Shown: in pieces, positions 37,053-46,402 of the stretch
Layout: each line of letters begins with the position of its first letter
How positions within the stretch are numbered: position 1 is the first letter of the stretch
Translations under genes and position numbers: made by a program
The notes under the pieces: generated by a model
Databases searched by the model: none
What the model saw: only the letters and a program-made list of their open reading frames with translations
Told to the model about the DNA's origin: nothing
Origin: Agrobacterium rosae
Lineage (GTDB): Bacteria > Pseudomonadota > Alphaproteobacteria > Rhizobiales > Rhizobiaceae
Length of the DNA stretch: 64,000 bases
NCBI RefSeq assembly: GCF_002915175.1
Contig: NZ_NXEJ01000004.1
Span: 1-64,000, forward strand
Reading direction: 5' to 3'

Positions 37053-37523
37053 ATGGCCCTGGAAGCACCGACCATAGCCAGTTTGATTGCCGAAGAAGAA
37101 GCCTTGAGGCTTGATAGCTTCAATTATGATTTCGCCTGGATATTGGGCAGCCACATCAGGCAACAGGCGGCGTCTTTGAAGCTGCCCGTCGCCATTGAAG
37201 TCAGGCATGGCACAGATGTCGTCTTTGCGAGCCTTCTCCCGGGTGCGACAATCGATAATTTTGGCTGGACCAGCCGCAAATGCGCAGTCGTCCACCGCTT
37301 CCATCGCAGTTCATTGCGGGTTCGGCTCGAAGCGGAAGCGAAGGGCTATGATTTCAATGCGAAATTCGGTCTGCCCGTGTCGCAGTTCGTCGCCAGCGGC
37401 GGTGGATTTCCCCTCGTTTTGCGCGGTGGAACGCTGATTGGTTCCGTGGCGGTCAGTGGACTGCCAGATATCGAGGACCATGCAATGATCACCGCCAGCT
37501 TGAAAGACCTTCTGCCAAACTGA
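37053..37523 (+). CDS. UPF0303 / HbpS-like family protein
   Basis: A 156-residue cytosolic protein of the GlcG/HbpS-like fold used by the UPF0303 family. Typical features are an N-terminal helix rich in Glu, EVRHGTDVVFASLLPGAT, WTSRKCAVVHRFHRSS and the C-terminal glycine segment ASGGGFPLVLRGGTLIGSVAVSG. Related proteins bind heme or small ligands; no enzymatic role is established. GGAG before the ATG at 37053 is a good ribosome site. It follows the carboxypeptidase by 37 bases and may share its transcript. Confidence 0.83.
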   Translation: MALEAPTIASLIAEEEALRLDSFNYDFAWILGSHIRQQAASLKLPVAIEVRHGTDVVFASLLPGATIDNFGWTSRKCAVVHRFHRSSLRVRLEAEAKGYDFNAKFGLPVSQFVASGGGFPLVLRGGTLIGSVAVSGLPDIEDHAMITASLKDLLPN

Positions 37524-37594
37524 GCCGTCTTGCGGAATAGGCGTGACAGGTCAGAGTTTCGCTATGATCTATGGTTGCGTAATGGGAGTGCCTG

Positions 37595-38665
37595 ATGAGC
37601 GTTATGGTTGACAAAATGAGCGCCCAACGGGGCAGGCCGCTTGCCGTGATCGGACAGGTGCTTCTGGTTTCGCTTGTGGCCATCATCGGCTGGAACATCG
37701 CGCTGCCGGGGCTTGATCCTGCTTTTCTGGAAACACAATCACGGGCTGGTGGTGCTTCAGCGCTCTCCATCTTGGCGCTGGGGGTGTGGCCCATTCTGAC
37801 GGCACTTGCCCTTGGGCAGATCGTCAGACTCATTACCCCACGTCTCGCAGATAGCAAGTTTCTGGTTGCCGCCGAAAACGTTGGTGCTCTGTTGCTGGCG
37901 GGTTCACAGGCCTATGGAATCGCGCTCTCGTTTTCGGCTATGGGTCGTTTAACGGATGAGAGCTCCTTTGGTTTGGCACTCGTCATCTCATCCCTTGTGG
38001 GCGGCGTCGCTCTAATGTTGGTGATGTCGAGGCAAGTCGTCCTACCAAGCCTCGCATCCGCTTTCTGGATGTTATGGCTGCTTCCGGATCTCATCAATAA
38101 GCCATCACAGATTTATTCCTCGCTATATCTGTTTCGCACAGGTGGGTTCGACGGGTCGCACCTCGTCGTTCCGATATTCGTTATCATTGGCGGTGTTGCA
38201 CTTGCGATATTTGCCATTCGCACCGTGATGACCAACGAAGATCGAGGGACGCTTACGAGAGATGTCACGAAATCTGTTTTCTTGATGAACGTCGTGGTGT
38301 GGCCGCCTTTTCTGGCGGCAAGCGCGGCGGGGTATCTCCTCATGCCGCTGGCTTTTGTGACGCCCGATTCTTTTTCGGATGCTTCATCCGTAACCATCTA
38401 TTTCCTAGCGATGACAGCTCTTCTCATCCCCGTTTTTGTTATCGGCTACCGGCGCTATTTCGCGCATAAAGGTGTAACTCTTCCCGTGACATCGATGCTT
38501 GTGCTCGCTGTCACGCAGATCGTGCTGATTGTGGGAGGAGAATTTGTGACGCAGCGGGTGATCTTTCCGGTTCCGCTCAGTGGCACGACCGTGCTGGTGC
38601 TGGTCGCCGTCGGTTACGCGCTCATCGAAGCCATTCGCAGGCCGCGCAGCACAGTTGAGGTGTAA
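37595..38665 (+). CDS. Reduced SecY-like membrane protein
   Basis: A 356-residue, very hydrophobic protein with about ten membrane spans. Landmarks follow the order of SecY: LPGLDP (37-42) after the first span; ILALGVWPILTALALGQI (59-76), like SecY's FALGIMPYISASII; GALLLAGSQAYGIAL (97-111); WPPFLAASAAGYLLMP (236-251), like VIPPIFASS; and a last span SGTTVLVLVAVGYALIEAI (329-347), like GGTSLLIVVSVTLDTVAQI. The cytoplasmic loops that bind SecA and ribosomes in SecY are almost gone (about 208-228 and 285-298), as is the RGIGNGIS segment. It is probably a SecY homologue that lost normal translocation partners. The reaction or substrate is unknown. The ATG at 37595 follows GGGAG. Confidence 0.7.
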   Translation: MSVMVDKMSAQRGRPLAVIGQVLLVSLVAIIGWNIALPGLDPAFLETQSRAGGASALSILALGVWPILTALALGQIVRLITPRLADSKFLVAAENVGALLLAGSQAYGIALSFSAMGRLTDESSFGLALVISSLVGGVALMLVMSRQVVLPSLASAFWMLWLLPDLINKPSQIYSSLYLFRTGGFDGSHLVVPIFVIIGGVALAIFAIRTVMTNEDRGTLTRDVTKSVFLMNVVVWPPFLAASAAGYLLMPLAFVTPDSFSDASSVTIYFLAMTALLIPVFVIGYRRYFAHKGVTLPVTSMLVLAVTQIVLIVGGEFVTQRVIFPVPLSGTTVLVLVAVGYALIEAIRRPRSTVEV

Positions 38666-38813
38666 TCACGAAAAGGTGTTGTGGGCGGATCGAGCCTTGG
38701 CATTTGAGGCTTTGATCGATCTAGGGCACTGCGTGTAGCTTGACACGGGGTGTCCGCCGCCGCATCGGTGCTTGGATATTCAGATTGATTGGGGGAGATA
38801 TCATCTTGAAACA

Positions 38814-39299
38814 ATGGACGACCGGACCGCAAGGCATGCAGCGCCTATGATCGTTGGCATCGTTTTAACTGCGATCTTGATGCTTTTCCTGATCGCCTAT
38901 CCCAAACGTCTTAAGCCGGTCGTTATCGGGCTTGCGGTCATCTGGTCGGGAACCGCAACATGGATTTTATTTGATGGATTGCGGTCCGGCGAAAGGGTGA
39001 AGGCGATCATTGCCACGGCTTTGTTCGATCCAACCTGCACAGAGGCGAATGCGCCTATTCGGCTGAGCTTTCAGAACACCAACAATGTTGCCGTGCGTCG
39101 TCTGACCTATACGCTGGAAGGTTTCGAGGCGGCATTCCGGGCCTCTGTTTCCTTCGATCCCTATCAAATCAGCGAGCGTCGGATTGAGGCGAATGAAACC
39201 TATGCTGCGTGCCGTCCATTCCGGTTGCGCAACAATGAGACGGTTGATCCCAAAAATCTCGAGTGGCGGGTCACCATCGACTCGGCTGAGTTCGATTAG
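38814..39299 (+). CDS. Membrane-anchored protein of unknown function
   Basis: A 161-residue protein with two adjacent N-terminal spans (APMIVGIVLTAILMLFLIAY and KPVVIGLAVIWSGTATWILF). A soluble C-terminal domain of about 100 residues, predicted periplasmic, contains CTEANAPIRLSFQNTNNVAV and ACRPFRLRNNETVDPKNLEW. The fragment 'IRLSFQNTN' followed by strands suggests a beta-sandwich. I do not recognise a named family. It lies 148 bases after the SecY-like gene on the same strand, so a functional link is possible but not shown. The ATG at 38814 is the best start; a GGGGGAGA lies rather far upstream. Confidence 0.65.
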   Translation: MDDRTARHAAPMIVGIVLTAILMLFLIAYPKRLKPVVIGLAVIWSGTATWILFDGLRSGERVKAIIATALFDPTCTEANAPIRLSFQNTNNVAVRRLTYTLEGFEAAFRASVSFDPYQISERRIEANETYAACRPFRLRNNETVDPKNLEWRVTIDSAEFD

Positions 39300-39518
39300 A
39301 CAGAATGCGCTGATCGAGCATCCTCTCACGATTTTTTGATGGTCGATTTCCCGTCCAAAAAATCCGCTAATAAAAACTGGCTGATAACGGCTGCGGTGTT
39401 TTTGCGTGCGCGGTAGATGCGCTGTCGCCCGTGGCCATGCAACCATGGCGCTCTTGTATGTGTCTTCTGGCGGTGCCACTTGAGCGGCAATTCTTGAATT
39501 GCTCCAGAAGGTTGCGTT

Positions 39519-40079
39519 TTGGTTTCTGTATCTCGTGTTTTGAAAATAGGCGTTCTTTGCCTCGTCGCTCTGCCCGCATCTGTCGGCGCGCATATGGGCA
39601 TCAATCAGCTGACGGGCAATTTCCATGAGGTTCTGCCGGGTGAGCTTTATCGGTCCGCGCAGCCAAGCGGCGCAGACGTCACGAAATACGCGCAGCAATT
39701 CGGCATCAAAACCATCATCAATCTGCGCAACGAAGACCGTAAAGACTGGTACCGCGACGAAAAAGCCGCCGCAGACGCCAGTGGCGTCAAGCTTATCGAT
39801 TTCCCCCTGAGTTCCAGCAAGGAGCTTCCGCAAGATCAGGCTGAAGAGCTGGTGCGCATCATGAAGGATGCGCCAAAGCCCATCCTCATTCACTGCGAAC
39901 ATGGTGCCAACCGCACCGGGCTCGCTTCCGCCATCTATGTTGGGGCCGTGGCCAAGAAAAGCGAACAGGCCGCAGAATTCCAGCTTTCACCCTATTACGG
40001 GCACGTGCCGATCAAGGGCGTGGGGCGTTACGAGATGTACCAGTCCTGGGATGATTTCGAGGAAACGATAGGGTTTTGA
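39519..40079 (+). CDS. Exported dual-specificity/tyrosine phosphatase-like protein
   Basis: A 186-residue protein. An N-terminal signal peptide (VLKIGVLCLVALPASVGA) precedes a small cysteine-phosphatase domain with the P-loop H-C-E-H-G-A-N-R-T-G, matching H-C-x5-R-T. IKTIINLRNED is the typical strand leading to the general-acid region, and LYRSAQPS the N-terminal landmark of dual-specificity-like phosphatases. Export suggests a periplasmic substrate. I propose a TTG start at 39519 with AGAAGG seven bases upstream; no ATG is available near the right place. The upstream 219 bases show no other gene. Confidence 0.82.
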   Translation: MVSVSRVLKIGVLCLVALPASVGAHMGINQLTGNFHEVLPGELYRSAQPSGADVTKYAQQFGIKTIINLRNEDRKDWYRDEKAAADASGVKLIDFPLSSSKELPQDQAEELVRIMKDAPKPILIHCEHGANRTGLASAIYVGAVAKKSEQAAEFQLSPYYGHVPIKGVGRYEMYQSWDDFEETIGF

Positions 40080-40087
40080 CATTTCTT

Positions 40088-40201
40088 CCGTCATCCCGCA
40101 CTTGATGCGGGATCCAGTCAGCCCAAGTCCTTGGGCTGAAAGAACTTTTACGCCGCGCAGACGCGCGTCTGCTGGACCCCGCATCAAGTGCGGGGTGACG
40201 G
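40088..40201. repeat. Palindromic repeat, family A copy 1
   Basis: Outer arms 40088-40117 and 40172-40201 are complementary except for two positions, and each arm is itself a hairpin (CCCGCA ... TGCGGG). The interior (CAGCCCAAGTC, then TTGGGCTGAAAGAAC, then GCCGCGCAGACGCGCG) is shared with the copy at 41549-41666. The outer arms differ between copies. It lies just after the phosphatase gene and 34 bases from the AGE epimerase stop. Confidence 0.88.
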
Positions 40202-40234
40202 TGGTGAATGTGGGGCTACCTGCCCAAGAAACCC

Positions 40235-41482
40235 CTAAAACCGCCCGCCCTTTTCCGAAATCACCTTCGTCAAACTGCCATCCGCCGGAAACAGCGGAAT
40301 GAGGCAGGCTTGCAGGGCGTGGTAGATATCGCCCTTGCCGGGGAAAATGGTGTTGGCGGGAACGAGATTTTCCGTCAGTTCCTCGTGCCAGCCACCTTGT
40401 TTGTGGTCGAGGAAGCTGTTGGCGATGGTGCTCCAGATGCGGCGATAGCTGTCTTCGTAGAACTCATCGGCGGGCAGGTGCTCGTTGAGGAAATGCGCCG
40501 CACCGGCGGCCTCGCACATTGGCCACCAGAGCTTTTCCGTCTTGGCGGGTGTGTTGTCCCAATCCAGCGTGTAGAAGAAGCCGCCTTTTTCACGGTCCCA
40601 GCCCAGCGACATGGATTGCACGAACAGCGATTTGGCCGCTGTCGGCATCCAGTCATGCTTGCGCTCGCCCAGTACCCAGAGCTGAAGAAGGAGGCGCGCC
40701 CATTCCAGCCAATGGCCGGGGGTGGAGCCGGAAGGACGGAACATCTCGTTGCCGCGATAATCCTTGTCCAGCACCCAGTTTTCATCGAAATGCTCAGGCA
40801 CGCGGAAATCCAGCGCACCGGCAGCACGGCGGATGACGAGATCGGCAATGCGCTCGGCCTTGGTCAGATAGCTCTTGTCGCCGGTCGCTTCGAAGGCCGC
40901 CATCAGCGCTTCTGTCAGGTGCATGTTGGAGTTCTGGCCGCGATAATTCTCGATGGGAGACCAGTCGCGGTAGAATTCCTCGTTGATGGCCCCATGCTTT
41001 TCTTCCCAGAACCTGATGTCGAGAACTTCGGTAATGTCGGCCAGCATTTTATCGGCCAGCGGATGGCCCACGGTTTTTGCCGATGAGGCGGCCAGCAGCA
41101 CGAAGGCATGGCCGTAACCCTGCTTACTGGCATCGACCGGGCCGTTCTCATCCACCTGCCAGAAATACCCGCCGTGCTCGGCGTCGCGGTGGTTGTTCCA
41201 CAGATAGGTCATGCCATGGTCGATGACATCGCCGCAGCCGGGGCGGCCCAGCAGATGTCCAATGGAGAAGCAATGCACCATGCGCGCAGAGGCGTGGATA
41301 CCGCGCACCGGATTGTCCGGCTGAAGCGGAGCCCCCTCACGATCCAGATCGAAAAAACCACCCTTGGGGTTGATGGCGCGGTACTGGAAGAAGTCGAACA
41401 GACCCTCCGCCTGCTTTGCCAGCCATTGGCGGTGCCAGGGCAGGGTGCTCCAGTTCGACTTCACGTGTTCCGTTTCGGTCAT
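40235..41482 (-). CDS. AGE family sugar epimerase/isomerase
   Basis: A 415-residue cytosolic alpha/alpha-barrel protein related to N-acylglucosamine 2-epimerase, mannose isomerase and YihS. Likely catalytic or substrate-binding His residues are in ASARMVHCFSIGHLLG, YGHAFVLLAAS, STPGHWLEWARLLLQLW and GGWHEEL. Length and motif order fit free-sugar isomerases such as mannose-fructose isomerase better than the renin-binding type. GAGGAGAAAAC precedes the ATG. The gene is alone on its strand and closely flanked on both sides by copies of one palindromic repeat. Substrate is not predictable. Confidence 0.87.
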   Translation of the reverse strand: MTETEHVKSNWSTLPWHRQWLAKQAEGLFDFFQYRAINPKGGFFDLDREGAPLQPDNPVRGIHASARMVHCFSIGHLLGRPGCGDVIDHGMTYLWNNHRDAEHGGYFWQVDENGPVDASKQGYGHAFVLLAASSAKTVGHPLADKMLADITEVLDIRFWEEKHGAINEEFYRDWSPIENYRGQNSNMHLTEALMAAFEATGDKSYLTKAERIADLVIRRAAGALDFRVPEHFDENWVLDKDYRGNEMFRPSGSTPGHWLEWARLLLQLWVLGERKHDWMPTAAKSLFVQSMSLGWDREKGGFFYTLDWDNTPAKTEKLWWPMCEAAGAAHFLNEHLPADEFYEDSYRRIWSTIANSFLDHKQGGWHEELTENLVPANTIFPGKGDIYHALQACLIPLFPADGSLTKVISEKGGRF

Positions 41483-41548
41483 GTTTTCTCCTCGTTCATG
41501 TCTTTAGCGGTAGGCGTTACAACGGTGCCTGAAAGTCAGTGCCCCCAC

Positions 41549-41666
41549 CCCTCATTCCTGTGCTTGTCACAGGAATCCAGCCAGCCCAAGTCTTTGGGCT
41601 GAAAGAACCTCTTCGCCGCGCAGATGCGCGACGACTGGATTCCTGTCACAAGCACAGGAATGAGGG
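41549..41666. repeat. Palindromic repeat, family A copy 2
   Basis: Arms 41550-41580 and 41635-41665 pair almost perfectly and each folds as CCTGTG ... CACAGG. The interior from 41583 to about 41632 is nearly identical to that of copy 1 and in the same orientation, although the arms are different. It lies 66 bases upstream of the AGE epimerase start. Confidence 0.88.
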
Positions 41667-41809
41667 AGAGGGGCGCAGACATCTCGAAGCCGTCATCGTA
41701 CACTCAGATATTCTCTATATCTTTGGGACGTAACAGTGTCATCCATAACTGAAATTTCGTACCCTTGAGTTACAACGCAAAACCAAAGCTGGAAATGAGC
41801 GATATATTG

Positions 41810-41829
41810 ACATAAAGATATCTTTATGT
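41810..41829. promoter_or_regulatory. 20-bp perfect palindrome at the metH promoter
   Basis: The core CATAAAGATATCTTTATG with one more matching base on each side is fully symmetrical. It begins inside a TTGACA -35-like hexamer (41807-41812) and fills the following spacer, 43 bases before metH. An ArsR-family repressor responding to S-adenosylhomocysteine (SahR type) controls methionine-cycle genes in several proteobacteria through AT-rich palindromes. This is a good candidate site for such a factor. Confidence 0.7.
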
Positions 41830-41872
41830 GACTGACGAACTGCAAATCAGCGAGTGAATAAGGAGTATACCG

Positions 41873-44800
41873 ATGTTGGACGATCTGTTTGGCCCTGTAG
41901 GGGGCAACAAGCGTGACGGCGCGGAAATCCTGAAAGCGATCCGCCAGGCCGCTCAGGAACGCATCCTCATTCTCGATGGTGCCATGGGAACGCAGATCCA
42001 GGGGCTGGGCTTCGATGAAGACCATTTCCGGGGTGATCGCTTTATCGGCTGCGCCTGTCATCAGCAGGGCAACAATGACCTTCTCATTCTCTCCCAGCCG
42101 GATGCGATCGAGGAAATCCATTATCGCTACGCCATGGCGGGTGCGGATATTCTCGAAACAAACACGTTTTCCTCCACCCGCATTGCGCAGGCGGATTACG
42201 AGATGGAAAATGCCGTCTACGATCTCAACCGTGAAGGTGCCTTCATCGTGCGCCGCGCTGCCCAGCGCGCGGAGCGGGAAGATGGCCGCCGCCGTTTCGT
42301 GGCCGGTGCCATTGGCCCCACCAACCGCACGGCCTCGATTTCGCCTGACGTCAACAACCCGGGCTATCGCGCCGTCAGCTTCGATGACCTGCGCGTGGCC
42401 TATGGTGAGCAGATCGACGGCTTGATCGATGGCGGTGCCGATCTCATTCTCATCGAGACCATTTTCGATACGCTGAACGCCAAGGCCGCCATCTTTGCCT
42501 GCGAAGAGCGTTTTGCCGCCAAGGGCATTCATCTGCCGGTGATGATTTCAGGCACGATCACCGACCTTTCCGGCCGCACGCTGTCGGGCCAGACCCCGTC
42601 TGCCTTCTGGAATTCCGTGCGCCACGCCAACCCTTTCACCGTCGGCCTCAACTGCGCGCTGGGTGCCAGCGCCATGCGTCCGCATTTGCAGGAATTGTCG
42701 GAGGTTGCCGATACCTTCATCTGCGCCTACCCGAACGCGGGCCTGCCGAACGAATTCGGCCAATATGACGAAACGCCTGACATGATGGCCGCGCAGGTCG
42801 AGGAATTCGCCCGCGAAGGCCTCGTCAACGTGGTCGGCGGCTGCTGCGGCTCGACGCCCGAGCACATCCGCGCCATTGCCGATGCCGTTGCCGGTCACGC
42901 GCCGCGCAAGGTGGCCGAACATCGCTCCTTCATGTCGCTGTCGGGCCTCGAGCCCTTCGTGCTGACCAAGGACATTCCCTTCGTCAATGTCGGTGAGCGC
43001 ACCAACGTGACTGGTTCGGCCAAGTTCCGCAAGCTCATCACCGCTGGCGATTATACCGCCGCTCTCGCCGTTGCCCGCGACCAGGTGGAAAACGGCGCGC
43101 AGATTATCGACATCAACATGGATGAAGGCCTTATCGACAGCCAGAAGGCCATGGTCGAGTTCCTGAACCTCATCGCCGCCGAGCCGGATATCGCCCGCGT
43201 GCCTGTCATGATCGACAGCTCCAAGTGGGAGATCATCGAGGCTGGCCTGAAATGCGTTCAGGGCAAATCCATCGTCAACTCCATCTCGCTGAAGGAAGGC
43301 GAGGAGAAGTTTCTGGAGCAGGCGCGTCTGGTGCGCCATTACGGTGCCGCCGTCGTCGTCATGGCGTTCGATGAGGTAGGGCAGGCCGATACCTACGAGC
43401 GCAAGGTGGAGATTTGCACGCGCGCCTATAAGCTGCTGACCGAAAAGGCAGGCATTCTGCCTGAGGATATCATCTTCGACCCCAACGTCTTTGCGGTCGC
43501 CACCGGTATCGAGGAACACAACAATTACGGCGTGGATTTCATCAACGCCACCCGCACCATTCGCGAAACCATGCCGCTGGTGCATATTTCCGGCGGTGTT
43601 TCCAACCTGTCCTTCTCGTTCCGCGGCAATGAGCCGGTGCGCGAAGCCATGCACGCTGTGTTCCTCTACCACGCCATTCAGGTCGGCATGGATATGGGCA
43701 TCGTCAATGCCGGTCAGCTGGCGGTTTACGAAAGCATCGACCCGGAACTGCGCGAGGCATGCGAAGACGTGGTGCTGAACCGCCGTGCCGATGGCACCGA
43801 GCGACTGCTGGAAATCGCCGAGCGTTTCCGCGGCGGTCCGGGTCGCGAGGCACGGGTACAGGATCTGGCCTGGCGCGAATGGCCGGTGGAAAAGCGTCTG
43901 TCGCATGCGCTGGTCAACGGCCTTACCGATTATATCGAAGCAGATACGGAAGAGGCGCGCCAGCAGGCGGCCCGTCCGCTGCACGTCATCGAAGGACCGC
44001 TGATGGCGGGCATGAATGTGGTGGGTGACCTGTTCGGTTCGGGCAAGATGTTCCTGCCGCAGGTGGTCAAATCCGCCCGCGTCATGAAACAGGCCGTGGC
44101 TGTTTTGCTGCCCTACATGGAAGAGGAAAAGCGCCTCAATGGCGGCGATCAGCGTAAGGCCGCCGGCAAGGTGCTGATGGCGACCGTGAAGGGCGACGTG
44201 CACGATATCGGCAAGAACATCGTCGGCGTCGTTCTGGCTTGCAACAATTACGAGATCATCGATCTTGGCGTCATGGTGCCCGCTACGAAGATTCTCGAAA
44301 CGGCGATTGCCGAAGAGGTTGATGTCATCGGCCTGTCCGGCCTCATCACGCCGTCGCTGGATGAGATGGTGCATGTGGCCGCCGAGATGGAGCGGCAGGG
44401 CTTCAACATTCCGCTGCTCATCGGTGGTGCCACGACCAGCCGCGTCCACACGGCGGTCAAAATCCATCCGCGTTATGAAAAGGGGCAGGCGATCTACGTC
44501 ACAGATGCCTCGCGTGCCGTGGGTGTCGTATCTGCCCTGCTGTCCGAGGATCAGAAGCCCGCCTATATCGATGGTATCAGGGCGGAATACGCCAAGGTTT
44601 CGGAAGCGCATGCTCGCAACGAACGCGAAAAGCTGCGCCTGCCGTTGTCGCGCGCACGCGCCAATGCCCATAAGGTGGATTGGACGGCCTATCAGCCGGT
44701 CAAGCCGCAATTCCTCGGCACCAAGACCTTCGAGACCTATGATCTGGAAGAGCTTGCCAAATACATCGACTGGACGCCGTTCTTCCAGACCTGGGAAATG

Positions 44801-45649
44801 AAGGGACGCTACCCCGCCATTCTCGAAGACGAGAAGCAGGGTGAGGCGGCGCGCCAGCTCTTTGCCGATGCGCAGGCGATGCTCAAGAAGATCATCGACG
44901 AAAAGTGGTTTCGTCCGCGCGCGGTCATCGGCTTCTGGCCAGCCAATGCGGTGGGCGATGATATCCGCCTGTTTACGGACGAGACCCGCGCCAAGGAACT
45001 GGCCACCTTCTTCACGCTTCGCCAGCAACTGTCCAAGCGCGATGGTCGCCCCAATGTGGCGCTGTCGGATTTCGTCATGCCGCAGGACACTGATGTCACC
45101 GATTATGTCGGCGGCTTCGTGGTGACAGCGGGCATTGAGGAAGTGGCGATTGCCGAACGCTTCGAACGGGCCAATGACGATTACTCCTCCATCCTCGTCA
45201 AGGCACTGGCCGACCGCTTCGCCGAAGCCTTTGCCGAGCGCATGCATGAGCGTGTGCGCAAGGAATATTGGGGCTATGCGGCCAATGAAAGCTTCGGCCC
45301 TGACGATCTTATCGGTGAGGCCTATGCGGGCATCCGCCCAGCCCCCGGCTATCCGGCCCAGCCAGATCACACCGAAAAGGAAACCCTGTTCCGCCTGCTG
45401 GATGCGACGGAAGAAACCGGCGTGGTGCTGACCGAAAGCTACGCCATGTGGCCCGGCTCCTCCGTCTCCGGCCTCTATATCGGCCACCCCGAAAGCTACT
45501 ATTTCGGCGTCGCCAAGGTGGAGCGGGACCAGGTCGAGGACTATGCCAAGCGCAAGGGCATGCCTGTCAAGGAGATTGAGCGCTGGCTTGGGCCAGTGCT
45601 GAACTATGTGCCGGTCGAAGCCAAAAAAGAGGTCGAGACCGCCGCCTGA
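41873..45649 (+). CDS. metH: Cobalamin-dependent methionine synthase
   Basis: Transfers methyl from 5-methyltetrahydrofolate to homocysteine via methylcobalamin. The 1258-residue protein has all four modules. The homocysteine-binding barrel carries zinc ligands in GLNCALGA and GGCCGST. The pterin-binding barrel starts at [13 protein letters not shown]. The B12 module has D-V-H-D-I-G, whose His ligates cobalt. The C-terminal reactivation domain binds S-adenosylmethionine ([12 protein letters not shown], ending with MWPGSSVSG). AAGGAGTATACCG precedes the ATG. A 20-bp palindrome overlaps its promoter, and a terminator follows. Confidence 0.97.
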   Translation: MLDDLFGPVGGNKRDGAEILKAIRQAAQERILILDGAMGTQIQGLGFDEDHFRGDRFIGCACHQQGNNDLLILSQPDAIEEIHYRYAMAGADILETNTFSSTRIAQADYEMENAVYDLNREGAFIVRRAAQRAEREDGRRRFVAGAIGPTNRTASISPDVNNPGYRAVSFDDLRVAYGEQIDGLIDGGADLILIETIFDTLNAKAAIFACEERFAAKGIHLPVMISGTITDLSGRTLSGQTPSAFWNSVRHANPFTVGLNCALGASAMRPHLQELSEVADTFICAYPNAGLPNEFGQYDETPDMMAAQVEEFAREGLVNVVGGCCGSTPEHIRAIADAVAGHAPRKVAEHRSFMSLSGLEPFVLTKDIPFVNVGERTNVTGSAKFRKLITAGDYTAALAVARDQVENGAQIIDINMDEGLIDSQKAMVEFLNLIAAEPDIARVPVMIDSSKWEIIEAGLKCVQGKSIVNSISLKEGEEKFLEQARLVRHYGAAVVVMAFDEVGQADTYERKVEICTRAYKLLTEKAGILPEDIIFDPNVFAVATGIEEHNNYGVDFINATRTIRETMPLVHISGGVSNLSFSFRGNEPVREAMHAVFLYHAIQVGMDMGIVNAGQLAVYESIDPELREACEDVVLNRRADGTERLLEIAERFRGGPGREARVQDLAWREWPVEKRLSHALVNGLTDYIEADTEEARQQAARPLHVIEGPLMAGMNVVGDLFGSGKMFLPQVVKSARVMKQAVAVLLPYMEEEKRLNGGDQRKAAGKVLMATVKGDVHDIGKNIVGVVLACNNYEIIDLGVMVPATKILETAIAEEVDVIGLSGLITPSLDEMVHVAAEMERQGFNIPLLIGGATTSRVHTAVKIHPRYEKGQAIYVTDASRAVGVVSALLSEDQKPAYIDGIRAEYAKVSEAHARNEREKLRLPLSRARANAHKVDWTAYQPVKPQFLGTKTFETYDLEELAKYIDWTPFFQTWEMKGRYPAILEDEKQGEAARQLFADAQAMLKKIIDEKWFRPRAVIGFWPANAVGDDIRLFTDETRAKELATFFTLRQQLSKRDGRPNVALSDFVMPQDTDVTDYVGGFVVTAGIEEVAIAERFERANDDYSSILVKALADRFAEAFAERMHERVRKEYWGYAANESFGPDDLIGEAYAGIRPAPGYPAQPDHTEKETLFRLLDATEETGVVLTESYAMWPGSSVSGLYIGHPESYYFGVAKVERDQVEDYAKRKGMPVKEIERWLGPVLNYVPVEAKKEVETAA

Positions 45650-45713
45650 TAATCCTGTTCAGGTGGTTGACGGGCTGATTCCGAATCTTGGCCTTACTCA
45701 TTGATTTGAAACT

Positions 45714-45742
45714 AAAAAAGCGCGGATCGTTCCGCGCTTTTT
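45714..45742 (+). terminator. Rho-independent terminator after metH
   Basis: A perfect 12-bp stem AAAAAGCGCGGA around TCGT, ending in TTTTT. It lies about 65 bases after the metH stop. Confidence 0.93.
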
Positions 45743-45880
45743 GTCGTTCTGGCTGCTGCTTATGCCTTTGTATTTCGGCCAGAAGACAGAATTGTCGACA
45801 AAGCTTTTACATAATATTAGATTATATGAATGTATCTATGGGTTGCTAAATCGGTCATCGGCCCTCATCTGGAGGTTAAC

Positions 45881-46153
45881 GTGCAGCAGCTTTCTTCTCT
45901 CGTGATGGTCCTCGTCACCCTCATGATTTTGAGCGCCGGTTTCGTGACTGGAGCAGCAAGCGACGGCAATTGGGGCGAGGGTGTCGGCGCGCTCTTCATC
46001 GGCCCCATCGTCTTCTTTTTCATCGCCCACACGCTTCTTTATCTCGGCGCGCGGCTCGTTCGCGGCAAAGACGGCGTCGCGTCCTACACCGCTAGCAAGA
46101 TCAATCGAATTGCTGCGCTGATGACGATTTTGGCGGCTATCGCTGCTGCATAA
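45881..46153 (+). CDS. Small two-span membrane protein, unknown
   Basis: A 90-residue protein with two or three predicted membrane spans (LVMVLVTLMILSAGFVTGAA, then GALFIGPIVFFFIAHTLLYL, and a short C-terminal hydrophobic tail). I chose a GTG start at 45881 because a perfect GGAGG lies five bases before it; the frame extends to 45830 without a ribosome site. No family recognised. It is separated from metH by a terminator and is followed by a family C repeat. Confidence 0.6.
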   Translation: MQQLSSLVMVLVTLMILSAGFVTGAASDGNWGEGVGALFIGPIVFFFIAHTLLYLGARLVRGKDGVASYTASKINRIAALMTILAAIAAA

Positions 46154-46175
46154 CGGAATTTTACGGTGAGCGGCA

Positions 46176-46386
46176 GTGGGTGTGGTTTTACCCCCCTCTG
46201 TCCTGCCGGGCATCTCCCCCTCAGGTGGGGAGATTGGCTAGAGGCGCGCTCCTCGCTCCATCTCAGTCCTAGATCGGGGAACAGCCTTCGCAACGGTCAA
46301 GATGGCCGGAGGCTAACCACGAGTCGATCTCCCCACCTGAGGGGGAGATGCCCGGCAGGGCAGAGGGGGGGGTAAACCACACCCAC
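46176..46386. repeat. Large palindromic repeat, family C copy 1
   Basis: Two arms of about 60 bases (46176-46236 and 46325-46386) are near-perfect complements, sharing CCCCCTCTG, CTGCCGGGCATCTCCCC and GTGGGGAGAT. About 88 unrelated bases lie between. Two other copies are at 47674 and 59574. The pattern recalls the RIME class of rhizobial intergenic mosaic elements, though I cannot confirm identity. This copy marks the left edge of the catabolic island. Confidence 0.88.
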
Positions 46387-46402
46387 CAACGCCCACTCAT
46401 AC

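Noticed and set aside
39326-39604. A 92-codon minus-strand frame before the phosphatase gene
   Set aside because: It overlaps the phosphatase start on the other strand, has low-complexity basic composition and no ribosome site.
42548-45487. A 979-codon open frame antisense to metH
   Set aside because: Fully inside metH, no family features, His/Arg-rich composition typical of antisense readings. metH itself is complete and unmistakable.
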